A DNA stretch of 64,000 nucleotides from RUG100 sp050953405 (GCA_050953405.1 JBMNMP010000003.1:372001-436000), one strand, 5' to 3'; shown: positions 8,967 to 18,449, counted from the first letter of the stretch. Made by a program: numbers and translations. The notes: generated by a model not told the origin, from the sequence alone.

Positions 8967-10094
8967 ATGAAGTTGGAACTGATAGCGGCGACGACCTTCG
9001 GGCTGGAAGCCGTAGTAAAACGAGAAATACAAGCGCTGGGTTATCAGATAATCAGCACGGAGAACGGGAAGGTGACCTTTGCCGGCGACGAACGCGCGAT
9101 AGTGAGGGCGAACCTCTGGCTGCGCAGCGCGGACCGGGTGCTCATCAAACTGGATGAGTTCCGCGCGCAGGAATCAGAGGAGTTGTTCCAGCGGGTCAAA
9201 GGGTACGAGTGGGAGAGACTGATCCCCATGGACGGCAAGTTCACGGTCACCTGCTCTACAGTGAAATCAAAGCTGAGGAGCGAGCCCAACAATCAGAAGA
9301 CGGTCAAAAAAGCCATCGCCATGCGCCTCGCGGATTTTTATTCTGCAGGAATGCTGCCGGAAACGGGAGCCGAGTATCAGATAAAGCTCACCCTGCTCAA
9401 GGATCGGGCCACGATCACCTGCGATACAACTGGTGCAGGTCTGCACAAGAGGGGATATCGTCAGAATCCGGTCGCCGCCCCGCTGAAGGAAACGCTGGCT
9501 GCAGCCATGGTACAGCTGACTTACTGGCGTGAGGGCCGGCTGCTGGTAGATCCCTGCTGCGGCTCGGGGACTATAGCCATCGAAGCAGCGATGATCGGCA
9601 GGAACATAGCGCCAGGCATCCAGCGACACTTTGTCAGCGAGGAGTGGGATCTGCCGGGTGAAGAAATGTGGAAGGAAGAACGCCGCCAGGCTTATGCCGC
9701 CATCAGATATGATGCGGACGTGCGTATCCTGGCTTCCGACATAGACGGTGAAGCCGTGAAGGCAGCCGAAGAAAATGCTGCCCGGGCGGGCGTAGATGAC
9801 TGCATCAGTTTCGCCCGTATGGATGCGCGCAGGCTGCAGGCGAATGAGGAGGGCGGGATCGTAATCACGAATCCTCCATACGGTGAACGCATAGGCAATC
9901 GCAAAGACATCGAATCGCTCTACGCTGGGCTGCGGGAGTTCTTTGCCACGAACCCCACGTGGTCGCTGTTCCTGCTGACTGCCGACAAGGATTGTGAAGA
10001 GCTGGTGTTCGGACGCAAAGCCGACCGCAGGAGGAAGCTGTACAACGGCAGGCTGGAGGTCTGCTATTACCAGTTCCACGGGGAAAGACGTTGA
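8967..10094 (+). CDS. THUMP-domain class I RNA methyltransferase (RlmL/YpsC-like)
   Basis: 375 aa. N-terminal THUMP-type RNA-binding part (about 1-160, with TFGLEAVVKREI at 10-21), then a Rossmann methyltransferase: SAM motif DPCCGSGT (195-202) and catalytic NPPY (302-305), typical of N2-guanine or N6-adenine methylation of RNA. The best-known relatives are the N-terminal half of E. coli RlmL (23S rRNA m2G2445) and B. subtilis YpsC. Target in this organism is inferred to be 23S rRNA. It begins after the mreB terminator and ends 62 bases before argF; the argF -35 box overlaps its last codons. Confidence 0.88.
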   Translation: MKLELIAATTFGLEAVVKREIQALGYQIISTENGKVTFAGDERAIVRANLWLRSADRVLIKLDEFRAQESEELFQRVKGYEWERLIPMDGKFTVTCSTVKSKLRSEPNNQKTVKKAIAMRLADFYSAGMLPETGAEYQIKLTLLKDRATITCDTTGAGLHKRGYRQNPVAAPLKETLAAAMVQLTYWREGRLLVDPCCGSGTIAIEAAMIGRNIAPGIQRHFVSEEWDLPGEEMWKEERRQAYAAIRYDADVRILASDIDGEAVKAAEENAARAGVDDCISFARMDARRLQANEEGGIVITNPPYGERIGNRKDIESLYAGLREFFATNPTWSLFLLTADKDCEELVFGRKADRRRKLYNGRLEVCYYQFHGERR

Positions 10095-10124
10095 CAATAA
10101 TAACGGTTGTTGTATAATTATGCA
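10091..10124 (+). promoter_or_regulatory. argF promoter with overlapping ArgR-like operator
   Basis: TTGACA (10091-10096), 16-base spacer, TATAAT (10113-10118). A palindrome TGTATAATTATGCA at 10111-10124 covers the -10 box and matches 12 of 14 positions of the ARG-box consensus TGAATWWWWATTCA. Binding there by arginine repressor would block polymerase. Confidence 0.65.
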
Positions 10125-10155
10125 CGTAAATAATAATGATAGCAGGAGGATCGAT

Positions 10156-11151
10156 ATGGCTGTTAATTTAAAAGGAAGAAGTTTTCTCACTCTGATGGAT
10201 TTCACACCACAGGAGATCAGATATATGCTGGATCTGGCGCATGACCTGAAGGCGAAAAAGAGAGCCGGGATCAGAACCAACATGCTGCAGGGGAAGAACA
10301 TCGTGATCATGTTTGAAAAGACATCGACCAGGACCCGCTGTTCTTTCGAAGTCGCCTGCCACGATGAGGGCGGACATGTGACCTTCCTCGACTCGGCAAG
10401 CTCTCAGGTCGGCAAGAAAGAATCCATAGAGGACAGCGCAAAGGTGCTGGGACGCTTCTTCGACGGCATCGAGTACAGGGGCTATGACCAGTCGCTGGTG
10501 GAAGACCTCGCCAGGTATTCGGGCGTGCCCGTATGGAACGGCCTCACGGATATTGATCATCCTACTCAGATACTGGCGGATATGATGACAATGGAAGAGC
10601 ATATCAGCAAGCCGCTTTCAAAGTGCAAAGTGGTCTTTGCCGGAGATGTGAGGAACAACATGAGTTATGCATGGATGTACGGCTGTGCCAAGATGGGCAT
10701 GCACTTTGTGGCTTACGGCCCCAATGAACTGGCTTCGCAGGTCGACGGCAGGGTCCTCGAGAGAGCCAATGCAGTTGCCCGCAGCACCGGTGCGGTGATC
10801 GAGCTGTCATCCGATATCGATTCGCTGAAAGGCGCCGATGTCATCTACACGGATGTGTGGGCCAGCATGGGTGAAGAGGATCAGATCCCGGAGAGGGTCA
10901 AGCTGCTGACACCTTTCAAGGTGACCGAAGAGATGCTGGCGGCGACGGAAAACGAAGATGTTATCTTCCTCCACTGCCTGCCTTCATATCACGACTTCAA
11001 TACCAAGATGGCGGCCGAGCAGAAAGAGCTGGGATATGACATCAGGGAAGTGACCGATGAAGTCTTCAGGGGACCGCATTCAAGGGTCTTCGACGAGGCC
11101 GAGAACAGGATGCATTCTATCAAATCGGTGATCGTGGCTACTATCGCTTGA
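10156..11151 (+). CDS. argF: Ornithine carbamoyltransferase
   Basis: Joins carbamoyl phosphate and ornithine to give citrulline in arginine synthesis. 331 aa. Signature residues: STRTR (57-61, carbamoyl phosphate), HPTQ (135-138) and HCLP (273-276, ornithine/catalytic Cys). ATG 10156 is chosen because AGGAGGA lies seven bases ahead and the protein then starts MAVNLKGRSFLT, as expected; an in-frame ATG at 9994 falls inside the upstream gene. The ArgR-like operator favours a biosynthetic role over a catabolic arcB role, as does the presence of argGH and argCJBD in the window. Confidence 0.95.
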   Translation: MAVNLKGRSFLTLMDFTPQEIRYMLDLAHDLKAKKRAGIRTNMLQGKNIVIMFEKTSTRTRCSFEVACHDEGGHVTFLDSASSQVGKKESIEDSAKVLGRFFDGIEYRGYDQSLVEDLARYSGVPVWNGLTDIDHPTQILADMMTMEEHISKPLSKCKVVFAGDVRNNMSYAWMYGCAKMGMHFVAYGPNELASQVDGRVLERANAVARSTGAVIELSSDIDSLKGADVIYTDVWASMGEEDQIPERVKLLTPFKVTEEMLAATENEDVIFLHCLPSYHDFNTKMAAEQKELGYDIREVTDEVFRGPHSRVFDEAENRMHSIKSVIVATIA

Positions 11152-11203
11152 GTTTGATCACGAGCACCTCCGCTACGCATAGTGGCAGGGGCCCCCATTG
11201 TTG

Positions 11204-11232
11204 TTGATTTTTTAATTGACAAGTGATACAAT
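11204..11232 (+). promoter_or_regulatory. Promoter for the CYTH-tig-clp region (TTGATT-N17-TACAAT)
   Basis: TTGATT at 11204-11209 and TACAAT at 11227-11232 with a 17-base spacer, 33 bases before the CYTH gene. Confidence 0.6.
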
Positions 11233-11264
11233 ACTTTTATTCACGCATAAAGAGAAGGTATGCC

Positions 11265-11891
11265 ATGGAAATTGAACTGAAATACACTATCAGGGATCCG
11301 AAGACGGCCGAGGCCATCTGGATGGATCCGGATCTGAGAAGCATGGAAGAGAAGTCGACGCGTGAGAGCAACGACTTCAATGGAACATATTACGATACTG
11401 AGGATCACAGACTATTCAAGAACGATATAGCGTTCCGCATGCGGGAAGAGGGCCAGAAACTGGTGGCTTCCCTCAAATGGAACGGGAATAGTACCGGAGC
11501 GCTCCACAAAAGAGAAGAACTGAACATAAATCTGGGCGAGGGAAAGGTACCCGAACACCCGGATCCAACGATATTCAGGGAGAGCGACGAGGGAAAAGAA
11601 ATGATTGAGCTGCTGGAAGACAAGGAACTGTTCAAAATGATGCAGGTCAATGTTTTAAGGCGTTCATTCAGGGTAGATACCGGTGACAGCATTTTCGAGA
11701 TCAGCCTCGACAATGGTAGTATCCAGGCCGGCAACGGCAGCGTACCTGTATGCGAACTGGAGATAGAACTCTACAGCGGCAATGAAGAAGACATGAAAGA
11801 GCTGGGAGAAAAGCTCCAGAAGAAATATGAACTGGTACCCGAAAAAAACAGTAAATTCGCCAGAGGGCTGAAGTTGCTGGGCATGATATAA
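11265..11891 (+). CDS. CYTH-domain protein (triphosphate tunnel metalloenzyme family)
   Basis: 208 aa. The N-terminal MEIELKY carries the ExExK signature of CYTH/triphosphate tunnel enzymes, with later charged strands (AFRMREEG, LVASLKWNG, CELEIELYSG) matching the eight-stranded tunnel. Members include thiamine triphosphatases, tripolyphosphatases and class IV adenylate cyclases; which activity applies cannot be told. ATG 11265 is used since ExExK sits at the very N-terminus; an in-frame start at 11223 would place it inside the promoter. trigger factor starts 26 bases downstream. Confidence 0.85.
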   Translation: MEIELKYTIRDPKTAEAIWMDPDLRSMEEKSTRESNDFNGTYYDTEDHRLFKNDIAFRMREEGQKLVASLKWNGNSTGALHKREELNINLGEGKVPEHPDPTIFRESDEGKEMIELLEDKELFKMMQVNVLRRSFRVDTGDSIFEISLDNGSIQAGNGSVPVCELEIELYSGNEEDMKELGEKLQKKYELVPEKNSKFARGLKLLGMI

Positions 11892-11917
11892 TTACTTAGG
11901 AGGAAAAAATTTAGAAA

Positions 11918-13204
11918 ATGAAAGCAACACTTATTTCAAAGGAAAACAATGAGGCAAAACTTACCATGGATTTTACCGCTGAGGAGCTGGAAAAGGCGAC
12001 AGTCGCAGCTTATCAGGCGGGAAAAGACAAATTTGAAATAGATGGATTCAGGAAGGGCAAGGCTCCGCGCAGTCTCATCGAGAAGAGGTTCGGCGAGAAT
12101 ATCTTCTTAGACGATGCTGTTAATAGCATGCTGAACAACGAATACCCGAGAGCACTGGGCGAACTGGAACTGAACGTTATCGACCAGCCGAGAGTAGAGT
12201 TCTCTGACGTTGTCAAGGGCAAGGACTTTACGGCTACAGTAACCGTTGCCATCTATCCGGAATTCGAAGTCAAAGATTACAAGGGCGTGGAGATCGACAA
12301 GATCGACGGAACATGCTCCGATGAAGATATCGATGCAGAGCTGGAAAAGATGCGCAAGAGGAACGCGCGCATGGTCGAGGTTGAAAGACCGGCTAAGGAC
12401 GGCGACATGGTACTGCTGGACTACACAGGATACATCGACGGAGAGGCTTTTGACGGCGGCAAGGCTGAGAACTTCCCGCTCAAGCTGGGTTCCGGCAGCT
12501 TTATCCCCGGATTCGAGGATCAGCTCGTAGGAGTGAAGGCCGGAGAAGACAAGGATGTAGTAGTGAGCTTCCCGGAAGATTACCACGCAGACGCTCTGGC
12601 AGGCAAAGAAGCCACCTTCAAGTGCACTGTGCACGAAGTCAAGGAGGAGGAACTGCCTGAACTGGATGATGAGTTCGCAAAGGATACCAGCGAGTTCGAT
12701 ACTCTGGAAGAACTGAAGAAGGACACCGGCGAAAAGCTGAGCAAGACCAAGGCTGCACAGGCGGAGACTCAGATGAAGGACAACGCACTGGGCAAGGTAT
12801 ACGAAGCAAACGATATAGATATTCCCGAGGTAATGGTGCAGGACGAGATCACGAACATGATGAATGAATTCGACCAGCAGCTGAGAGCTCAGGGAATGGA
12901 CATAAATCAGTACATGGATTACATGGGCAAGAAGGTAGAGGACTTCAGGACCGAAACCAGGGATGACGCTTACAGAAGAGTGAAGACCAGAATGATCGTC
13001 AACGCTATCGCTGACGAGGAAGAGCTGACGGCATCCGAGGAAGAGGTCGAGAAGGAACTCGAATTGATGTCTATCCAGTACAGTATCGAACTTGACAAGG
13101 TCAAGGAACTGATCGGTACACAGAATCTGGGCATCATAGAGAGAGATATCAGAATGAAGAAGGCTGTTGATCTGATCTATGATAACGCTGTAATCAACGA
13201 ATAA
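11918..13204 (+). CDS. tig: Trigger factor, ribosome-associated chaperone / prolyl isomerase
   Basis: Binds the ribosome exit tunnel and shields nascent chains. 428 aa, full length. Ribosome-binding signature FRKGKAPR at 44-51, central FKBP-type PPIase domain (about 155-245, with LLDYTGYIDGEAFDGG), and long helical C-terminal chaperone arms. AGGAGG lies about 14 bases upstream of ATG, slightly long. It heads the classical tig-clpP-clpX-lon block with 15-56 base gaps, linking folding of new proteins to ATP-dependent proteolysis. Confidence 0.97.
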   Translation: MKATLISKENNEAKLTMDFTAEELEKATVAAYQAGKDKFEIDGFRKGKAPRSLIEKRFGENIFLDDAVNSMLNNEYPRALGELELNVIDQPRVEFSDVVKGKDFTATVTVAIYPEFEVKDYKGVEIDKIDGTCSDEDIDAELEKMRKRNARMVEVERPAKDGDMVLLDYTGYIDGEAFDGGKAENFPLKLGSGSFIPGFEDQLVGVKAGEDKDVVVSFPEDYHADALAGKEATFKCTVHEVKEEELPELDDEFAKDTSEFDTLEELKKDTGEKLSKTKAAQAETQMKDNALGKVYEANDIDIPEVMVQDEITNMMNEFDQQLRAQGMDINQYMDYMGKKVEDFRTETRDDAYRRVKTRMIVNAIADEEELTASEEEVEKELELMSIQYSIELDKVKELIGTQNLGIIERDIRMKKAVDLIYDNAVINE

Positions 13205-13219
13205 TGAAAGGAGAGGCTG

Positions 13220-13801
13220 ATGGCATTAATACCTTATGTAATTGAACAGACTAGCAGAGGAGAGAGATCGTACGATATCTACTCTAGATTACTGAAGGAC
13301 AGGATCATATTTCTTGGGGAGGAAATAAATGACACTATTGCCAGCCTTGTTGTAGCACAGCTGCTGTTCCTGGAGGCGGAAGACTCGGAGAAGGATATAA
13401 ACATTTATATCAACAGTCCGGGTGGTTCGGTGACCTCGGGAATGGCTATATATGATACAATGCGGTATGTAAAGCCCGACATTTCGACGATTTGTGTCGG
13501 AATGGCGGCCAGCATGGGAGCATTCCTGCTGTCGGCGGGAACAAAGGGCAAGAGACTGGCTCTTCCGAACGCCGAGATCATGATCCACCAACCGCTGGGT
13601 CAGGCTCAGGGCCAGGCCACGGATATTCAGATACATGCGGACTGGATCATTCATACCAAGGAAAAACTGAACAGGATCCTCAGCGAGAACACAGGCAAAT
13701 CGCTGGAGCAGATCGCGAAGGATACCGAAAGGGACAATTTCATGACCGCCGATCAGGCTGCTGAATACGGTCTTATCGACAGAGTCATCACATCAAGATA
13801 G
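13220..13801 (+). CDS. clpP: ATP-dependent Clp protease proteolytic subunit
   Basis: Serine peptidase forming the tetradecameric degradation chamber used by ClpX. 193 aa. Catalytic triad visible: Ser98 (GMAASMGA), His123 (MIHQP) and Asp172 (ERDNFM). N-terminal LIPYVIEQTSRGERSYDIYS is the usual mature start, so little or no propeptide. SD GAAAGGAGAGG precedes ATG. Sits 15 bases after tig and 13 before clpX. Confidence 0.98.
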   Translation: MALIPYVIEQTSRGERSYDIYSRLLKDRIIFLGEEINDTIASLVVAQLLFLEAEDSEKDINIYINSPGGSVTSGMAIYDTMRYVKPDISTICVGMAASMGAFLLSAGTKGKRLALPNAEIMIHQPLGQAQGQATDIQIHADWIIHTKEKLNRILSENTGKSLEQIAKDTERDNFMTADQAAEYGLIDRVITSR

Positions 13802-13814
13802 GGGGAATTCAGCG

Positions 13815-15089
13815 ATGAGTAAATACGATGAGAACGATGAAATCAGGTGTTCGTTCTGCGGCAGACCGCAGAGTCAGGTAAAACGCCTGATCGCGGGACC
13901 GGACGTTTACATCTGTAATGAATGTGTTGAGTTGTGCCAGGATATTATCGCAGAGGGTATGGCAGAATCCATGGAAGCTGAAGCCGTCATGGAAAATGAA
14001 AAGCTGCCGACCCCGAAGGAAATAGCAGCCAAGCTGTCCGATTATGTTATCGGTCAGGAGGATGCGAAGAAGGTCCTTGCGGTTGCCGTATACAACCACT
14101 ACAAGAGAATAGGCAAGCTGGGCGGAAACAGCGACGATGTAGAACTGCAGAAGAGCAACATTGTGATGGCCGGACCTACCGGTTCCGGAAAGACATTGCT
14201 GGCCCAGACACTGGCGAAGATACTGAATGTACCGTTTGCCATTGCCGACGCCACGGCGCTGACCGAGGCCGGCTATGTGGGCGAGGATGTGGAGAACATC
14301 CTCTTGAAGCTGATACAGGCTGCAGATTTCGATATAGAGAAGGCTCAGAAGGGCATCATCTACGTCGATGAAATAGACAAGATCGCCAGAAAGTCGGATA
14401 ATCCTTCGATCACCCGCGATGTCAGCGGCGAAGGAGTTCAGCAGGCACTGCTGAAGATACTGGAAGGCACGGTTGCCAGCGTACCGCCTCAGGGCGGCAG
14501 GAAGCACCCGCATCAGGAGTTCATACAGTTTGATACTACAAACGTAATGTTCATCTGCGGAGGCGCTTTTGACGGACTGGACAAGATAATACAGCAGCGT
14601 ATCGGAGAGAAGGTCATCGGATTCGATGCAGAGGTCGAAAAGAGCGATGCCGAAGTAGATGAGATCTTAAAACTGGTACAGCCGGAAGATCTGCTGAAAT
14701 ACGGGCTTATTCCGGAGTTCATCGGGCGTCTTCCTTCAATAGTGACGCTGGAGGAACTCGACGAGGATGCACTCGTGCGCATTCTCACGGAACCGAAGAA
14801 TGCGCTGATCAAGCAGTACAAGAGTTTGTTTGAGATCGACAACGTGGAGCTGGAAATCGAACCGGATGCCATCAGGGCCATAGCCCACAAGGCTGTGGAA
14901 CGAAAGACCGGGGCACGAGGCCTGCGGGGAATCATGGAAAGCGTGATGACGGATATCATGTACGACATTCCTTCCCGGGATGATGTTGAAAAGTGCATCA
15001 TAACCAGGGCCGCGATCGAAGATGATGTGCAGCCAACGCTGGTCCTCACGGACAGCAAAAAGAAGCTGGAAAAAGGCGAAACAGCATAA
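13815..15089 (+). CDS. clpX: ClpX unfoldase, ATPase subunit of ClpXP
   Basis: AAA+ unfoldase that recognises tagged substrates and feeds ClpP. 424 aa. N-terminal zinc-binding domain with four Cys (12, 15, 34, 37), Walker A GPTGSGKT (120-127), Walker B IIYVDEIDK, and RKHPHQEF/IGRLP sensor regions. Starts 13 bases after clpP, so the two are translated from one message. A strong hairpin lies between it and lon. Confidence 0.98.
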   Translation: MSKYDENDEIRCSFCGRPQSQVKRLIAGPDVYICNECVELCQDIIAEGMAESMEAEAVMENEKLPTPKEIAAKLSDYVIGQEDAKKVLAVAVYNHYKRIGKLGGNSDDVELQKSNIVMAGPTGSGKTLLAQTLAKILNVPFAIADATALTEAGYVGEDVENILLKLIQAADFDIEKAQKGIIYVDEIDKIARKSDNPSITRDVSGEGVQQALLKILEGTVASVPPQGGRKHPHQEFIQFDTTNVMFICGGAFDGLDKIIQQRIGEKVIGFDAEVEKSDAEVDEILKLVQPEDLLKYGLIPEFIGRLPSIVTLEELDEDALVRILTEPKNALIKQYKSLFEIDNVELEIEPDAIRAIAHKAVERKTGARGLRGIMESVMTDIMYDIPSRDDVEKCIITRAAIEDDVQPTLVLTDSKKKLEKGETA

Positions 15090-15092
15090 TCG

Positions 15093-15119
15093 AAAGGCGA
15101 CTAGTGAATAGTCGCCTTT
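15093..15119. terminator. Hairpin between clpX and lon (terminator or attenuator)
   Basis: Eleven-base perfect stem AAAGGCGACTA / TAGTCGCCTTT with a GTGAA loop. No long T-run follows, so readthrough into lon is possible. Confidence 0.5.
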
Positions 15120-15145
15120 ACTAATAACATTGAAGGGAGAGCAAG

Positions 15146-17578
15146 ATGACAAAGGTCACCGGAGTTGACATAAATGAAGATGGAAAGCTGATATTGCCGA
15201 TGATCCCCCTGAGGGGGCTTACCATATTTCCCAATATGGTACTTCATTTTGATATAGGCAGGGAAAAATCGATAAACGCGCTGGAAAAGGCGATGATCAA
15301 AAATCAGCACATCTTTCTGGCGACACAGAAGGATGAAAACACCGATCTTCCCACGATCAACGATTTCTATCATGTAGGAACCGTAGCCAGGATTAAACAG
15401 ATGTTAAAGCTGCCCGGGGATTCCATCAGGGTCCTTGTGGAAGGCATTGCCAGGGGCGAAATAGATGAAATGCTGATGGAGGTGCCTTACTTCAAGTGCA
15501 CGGTCACCGAGATCGAGGAAGAAGAACCGGATCCCGTCGATGCGAAGACAGAAGCGCTCATGAGGCGCGTGCTGTCGGTTTTCGACGAATACCTTTCGAT
15601 AAACCAGAAGATGACACCGGAATCGTTCGCCGCAGTGGCCACTATCAACGAACCGGGAAGGTTCGCCGATATGGTGGCTTCGCACCTGGACGTGAAGACG
15701 GAAGAAAAGCAGGAAATACTGGAATGCTTTGATGTCAATGAAAGACTGGAGAAGATCAACGAGATACTCACCAGAGAGATCGAGATACTGAACATCGAAC
15801 ACGACATCAACAGCAAGGTGAAGACGCAGATCAACCAGAACCAGAGAGAATACTATCTGCGCGAACAGATGAGAGCGATACAGGAAGAGCTGGGCATCGA
15901 CGAGGAAGTCGAAGACGAGATCGAAGAATGGCATCGCCAGCTGGATGAACTGGATCTGGAGCCGAAGACGGCCGAGAAGGTCGAAAAGGAAATCAAGAGG
16001 ATGTCTCACATGCAGCCTTCGTCCGCCGAGAGCTCGGTGGCCAGGACGTACATTGAGACAATACTCTCTCTGCCCTGGAATAAATCTTCGGAAACGGAGA
16101 TAGACCTCAAGAAGGCGGAGAAGATCCTCAACGAGGACCATTACGGACTGGACAAGGTCAAGGAAAGAGTACTCGAGTATCTGGCTGTGATACACCTTTC
16201 GAAGACCATCAAGGGACCCATCCTCTGCCTGGTAGGCCCTCCGGGAACAGGCAAGACTTCGATAGTAAAGTCTGTGGCCCGCGCTGTCGGCAGAGAATAT
16301 GTGCGCATGTCGCTGGGCGGCGTGCGGGATGAAGCCGAGATCAGAGGTCATCGAAGGACATATATCGGAGCCATCCCCGGCAGAGTCATCAACTGCATCA
16401 AGGATGCGGGCACCAATAACCCGGTATTCCTCTTTGATGAAGTCGACAAGCTGGGCTCGGATTTCAGGGGCGATCCCTCTTCCGCACTGCTGGAAGTGCT
16501 GGACCCCGAACAGAACAAGAACTTCACTGATCATTATCTGGAGGTCCCCTTCGATCTTTCCAAGGTAATGTTCATAACTACGGCGAACACCATAGACACC
16601 ATTCCCCGTCCTCTGCTGGACAGGATGGAGGTCATCGAAGTAATGGGCTACACCGAAGAGGAAAAGGTGAAGATCGCCAGCAAGTATCTGGTGCCCAAGA
16701 AGATAGAAGAACACGGACTGGACAAGAAGAACGTGAAGATACCGGAGCGCACCATCAGGGATCTGATCAACTACTATACACGCGAATCGGGTGTGCGTAA
16801 TCTGGAAAGAGAAATAGCGAACCTCTGCCGCAAGATCGCCCGAAAGATGGTGACCGAAGGCGAAGAGGATGCTGTATATACGATCAAGGTGGGCGACCTG
16901 GAAGAATACCTCGGCAAGAAGAAATTCCACTACGACAAGATCAAGGGAGAGACCGAGGTCGGGGTGACCACGGGTCTTGCATGGACGATAGTGGGAGGAG
17001 ATACCCTGTTCATAGAGACCGCTTCGGTACCCGGCAGCGGCAAACTGCAGCTGACGGGACAGATGGGCGATGTGATGCAGGAATCGGCCCGCACAGGTAT
17101 CAGCTATATCAGACAGATCGCTGACAAGCTGGATATAGATCAGGATTTCTACAAGAACAGGGATATGCACATCCACATCCCGGAGGGCGCGGTACCCAAA
17201 GACGGCCCCTCGGCAGGAGTGACCATGTGCACAGCCATGATATCCACGCTGACGGGGATCCCGGTGAGGAAGGATATCGCGATGACAGGCGAGATCACCC
17301 TCACAGGAAAGATCCTGCCGGTAGGCGGGATCAGGGAAAAGGTCCTCGCGGCGCACAGAGCCGGCATCAAAAAGGTGCTGCTGCCTGCGGAGAACGAGAG
17401 AGATCTCGAGGAGATCCCTGATAAAGTCAGGAACCAGATGGAATTCGTGCCCATCAAGAGAGTGGAAGATGCACTGAAGGAAGTACTGGTGAAGAAGAGG
17501 GGCAGGAAAAAGAATGCAGATAAAAAACGCGGAGCTGATAGCAGTGACAGCGAAGCCGGAGCAGTATCCGCCGGATAA
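15146..17578 (+). CDS. lon: ATP-dependent protease Lon
   Basis: Cytosolic AAA+ serine protease for damaged and regulatory proteins. 810 aa. N-terminal LON substrate domain (LPMIPLRGLTIFPNMVLHF), AAA+ core with Walker A GPPGTGKT (364-371), and a C-terminal protease domain with the Ser689-Lys732 dyad (PKDGPSAG and GGIREK; same 43-residue spacing as E. coli S679-K722). The end is a basic low-complexity tail (KKRGRKKNADKK and on) whose codons overlap the first 65 bases of engB in another frame. SD GAAGGGAGAG precedes ATG. Confidence 0.97.
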   Translation: MTKVTGVDINEDGKLILPMIPLRGLTIFPNMVLHFDIGREKSINALEKAMIKNQHIFLATQKDENTDLPTINDFYHVGTVARIKQMLKLPGDSIRVLVEGIARGEIDEMLMEVPYFKCTVTEIEEEEPDPVDAKTEALMRRVLSVFDEYLSINQKMTPESFAAVATINEPGRFADMVASHLDVKTEEKQEILECFDVNERLEKINEILTREIEILNIEHDINSKVKTQINQNQREYYLREQMRAIQEELGIDEEVEDEIEEWHRQLDELDLEPKTAEKVEKEIKRMSHMQPSSAESSVARTYIETILSLPWNKSSETEIDLKKAEKILNEDHYGLDKVKERVLEYLAVIHLSKTIKGPILCLVGPPGTGKTSIVKSVARAVGREYVRMSLGGVRDEAEIRGHRRTYIGAIPGRVINCIKDAGTNNPVFLFDEVDKLGSDFRGDPSSALLEVLDPEQNKNFTDHYLEVPFDLSKVMFITTANTIDTIPRPLLDRMEVIEVMGYTEEEKVKIASKYLVPKKIEEHGLDKKNVKIPERTIRDLINYYTRESGVRNLEREIANLCRKIARKMVTEGEEDAVYTIKVGDLEEYLGKKKFHYDKIKGETEVGVTTGLAWTIVGGDTLFIETASVPGSGKLQLTGQMGDVMQESARTGISYIRQIADKLDIDQDFYKNRDMHIHIPEGAVPKDGPSAGVTMCTAMISTLTGIPVRKDIAMTGEITLTGKILPVGGIREKVLAAHRAGIKKVLLPAENERDLEEIPDKVRNQMEFVPIKRVEDALKEVLVKKRGRKKNADKKRGADSSDSEAGAVSAG

Positions 17579-18101
17579 TATGAAAGAGATCGCTTTCGCC
17601 GGGAGGTCAAACGTGGGCAAGTCGTCACTTTTGAACCTCCTGACGGGGCGCAAAAAGCTGGCGCGCATCAGCAGCAGCCCGGGGAAGACCCGGACGATAA
17701 ACTTTTACGAGATCGACGGCAGCTTTCGCATTGTGGATCTGCCGGGGTACGGGTATGCGAAGGTGTCCAGGTCCGTCTCCGAAAAGTGGGGACAGATGAT
17801 GGAAGCTTACCTGGAAAACAGACAGGGACTGGTAAAAGTTGTGCAGCTCGTTGACATAAGACACGAGCCGACGAAACAGGATATACAAATGTACGACTAT
17901 CTGAAGTACTACGGACTGGACGGTATCGTAGTGGCCACGAAAGCCGATAAGGTTTCCAGGAGCCAGCGGCAGAAAAATCTGAGCGCCATCAGGAAGAGTC
18001 TCGGTATGCAGCAGGATGACCTGCTGATACCGGTGTCAGCATTGAAGAAGACAGGGCAGGATGATCTGCTGGAGGCTATTGGATCTCTTCTGGAGGTGTA
18101 A
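17514..18101 (+). CDS. engB: Ribosome biogenesis GTP-binding protein EngB (YsxC/YihA)
   Basis: Essential GTPase for late 50S subunit assembly. 195 aa. G1 motif GRSNVGKS (30-37), G3 DLPGYGYAK, G4 ATKADK, G5 VSALK. The N-terminus MQIKNAELIAVTAKPEQYP is typical of the family, which supports ATG 17514 even though it lies 65 bases inside lon. The lon-engB order is conserved in many Firmicutes. The overlap suggests translational coupling. ykvA follows 3 bases later. Confidence 0.95.
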   Translation: MQIKNAELIAVTAKPEQYPPDNMKEIAFAGRSNVGKSSLLNLLTGRKKLARISSSPGKTRTINFYEIDGSFRIVDLPGYGYAKVSRSVSEKWGQMMEAYLENRQGLVKVVQLVDIRHEPTKQDIQMYDYLKYYGLDGIVVATKADKVSRSQRQKNLSAIRKSLGMQQDDLLIPVSALKKTGQDDLLEAIGSLLEV

Positions 18102-18104
18102 GCT

Positions 18105-18449
18105 ATGCAGTTTTTTCTCGGCTTCAGGGTGCTGATCAAGAGAATAAAGGCCATCAGGTTCATGATGAAGGACAAGTCCGTTTCCATCTGGAAGAAACTC
18201 CTGATAGTGCTGGGCATTGTTTATCTTTTTCTGCCTGTCGATATCATACCGCCGATACTGTTTCCGGTGGGATGGATAGATGACCTGATCCTCTGGCTGG
18301 TGATCCTCTGGTTTCTCAGGGACACGCTGGACAAATACTGGAAAGGCGAGAAGCCGGTGGATTATTCCAAAAAGTACAAGGATACGATAGATGTCGATGA
18401 TTACGAAGTGAAGGACAAGAAAAAAGGTAACAGAGAGGAGAAAAAATGA
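18105..18449 (+). CDS. YkvA-family (DUF1232) membrane protein
   Basis: 114 aa. DUF1232 core: YLFLPVDIIPPILFPVGWIDDL (described here in halves: YLFLPVDIIPP then FPVGWIDDL), with two hydrophobic segments near 28-48 and 55-72 and a highly charged C-terminal tail (KDKKKGNREEKK). The family is common and of unknown function, possibly a membrane anchor. Its stop overlaps the hpt start by four bases (ATGA), so it is coupled both upstream to engB and downstream to hpt. Confidence 0.85.
   Translation: MQFFLGFRVLIKRIKAIRFMMKDKSVSIWKKLLIVLGIVYLFLPVDIIPPILFPVGWIDDLILWLVILWFLRDTLDKYWKGEKPVDYSKKYKDTIDVDDYEVKDKKKGNREEKK

Noticed and set aside
15404..17668. Very long open frame on the - strand opposite lon
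   Set aside because: It mirrors the lon codons, has no recognisable domain and no ribosome site, and lon is certain; an artefact of codon bias.
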